In this document: in pieces, positions 5,317-5,662 of the stretch | How the letters are laid out: each line of letters opens with the position of its first letter | How positions within the stretch are numbered: the stretch's first letter is position 1 | NCBI GenBank assembly: GCA_016839985.1 | Contig: JAEOTG010000105.1 | Location: 1 to 5,662, forward strand | Origin: Candidatus Heimdallarchaeota archaeon | GTDB lineage: Archaea > Asgardarchaeota > Heimdallarchaeia > Heimdallarchaeales > Heimdallarchaeaceae | Length of the DNA stretch: 5,662 bases | Direction of reading: 5' to 3' | Notes under the pieces: model-generated | Database searches by the model: none | The model's input: only the letters and a program-made list of their open reading frames with translations | What the model was told of the DNA's origin: nothing | Position numbers and translations under genes: made by a program

Positions 5317-5662
5317 TGCCAGAATTTTTCCATAGTTAATTGAGTCTTGCTTCCTATCATTAAAAAAGGTAAAGCTCTCTTAAGAACAACTCCTAAAGAT
5401 TTGAGTTGTTCAGCTTTAGTTATTTTCACACTCTGTTTTTGGAGTTTGATTATTCTTGTTGCTGAAAGATGTCCAATTCCAGGAACTCTCATTAATTCTC
5501 TATAGTTAGCAATATTAACATCAAGAGGGAACAATTCATTGTTATTTCTCGCTAGAGATATTTTGGGATCTTCTCTAAGAGGTATGAACCCTTCGTCATT
5601 TAGGATAGTGAAAAGCTCCTTTGGAGAAAATTTGTAAATTCGTCTCAACCAATCTACCTGAT
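5310..5662 (-). CDS. C-terminal part of a DNA modification/repair radical SAM protein (partial)
   Basis: The reading frame is open to the right edge, so the gene begins outside the window. The TTG at 5648 is an internal Leu codon: the residues before it (QVDW) continue the family's 'YQxDWLxRFYGF' segment. The visible ~117 residues match the C-terminus of the 'putative DNA modification/repair radical SAM protein' family (TIGR03916): QVDWLRRIYKFSPKEL, then FPLDVNIANYRELMRVPGIG with a helix-hairpin-helix motif (PGIG at 5472-5483, followed by SATRII), and finally LKSLGVVLKRALPFL. Helix-hairpin-helix motifs of this type bind DNA backbones. The radical SAM domain with its CxxxCxxC cluster site would lie upstream, out of view. 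In bacteria this family is paired with a DUF4130 protein, exactly as here, which supports both calls. The reaction is unknown. Confidence 0.85.
   Translation of the reverse strand, partial: QVDWLRRIYKFSPKELFTILNDEGFIPLREDPKISLARNNNELFPLDVNIANYRELMRVPGIGHLSATRIIKLQKQSVKITKAEQLKSLGVVLKRALPFLMIGSKTQLTMEKFWQK

Noticed and set aside
5310..5648. A complete 112-residue protein starting at TTG 5648
   Set aside because: The frame stays open to the window edge and the residues before the TTG continue the radical SAM family's C-terminal segment, so it is a truncated larger gene.
1..5662. CRISPR array, tRNA genes, insertion sequence or integration site
   Set aside because: No spaced repeats, cloverleaf-like sequence, transposase or integrase motifs or inverted terminal repeats were seen on either strand.

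Overview
This AT-rich window most likely comes from an Asgard archaeon. The archaeal core shows as ABCE1/Rli1, a GPT-like GlcNAc-1-phosphate transferase, TrmO, TATA-box promoters and GGTGAT-type ribosome binding sites. The Asgard signal is a cysteine-free ubiquitin-conjugating-fold (UEV) domain joined to a coiled coil and a short C-terminal segment resembling the Vps23/TSG101 steadiness box, as expected for an ESCRT-I subunit. Genes are tightly packed and both strands are used. No tRNA, rRNA, CRISPR array, insertion sequence or plasmid/phage gene is visible. The specific Asgard lineage cannot be read from this window.

Layout. The left edge (1-115) holds the 3' end of an unidentified plus-strand gene. 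Next come a polytopic GlcNAc-1-P transferase (165-1193) and, joined by a TGATG junction, a small two-helix membrane protein (1193-1480). Facing this pair across 17 bp is the minus-strand UEV/ESCRT-I gene (1498-2154). It diverges from a plus-strand ABCE1 ribosome-recycling ATPase gene (2271-4136) across a 116 bp region with a TATA-like element for each direction. The ABCE1 stop overlaps the stop of a convergent minus-strand trmO (4133-4558). Upstream of trmO on the same strand lie a DUF4130-family protein (4624-5304) and the C-terminal end of a radical SAM protein (5310 to the right edge). These two are the conserved 'DNA modification/repair' pair known from bacteria, here in the order radical SAM, then DUF4130, five bases apart.

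Themes. Functions include lipid-linked glycan synthesis, membrane remodelling or ubiquitin-linked sorting, ribosome recycling, tRNA modification at A37, and a predicted DNA repair or modification pair. The points most worth a second look are: the UEV-coiled coil-steadiness architecture; an ABCE1 whose second ferredoxin motif has lost one cysteine (Val54) and gained another (Cys65), with a Ser in place of the D-loop Asp in the second ATPase domain and an acidic insertion; and a PCNA-interaction (PIP)-like motif at the end of the DUF4130 protein, which would tie that little-studied pair to the replication clamp. All assignments are by reading motifs; no database search was run.
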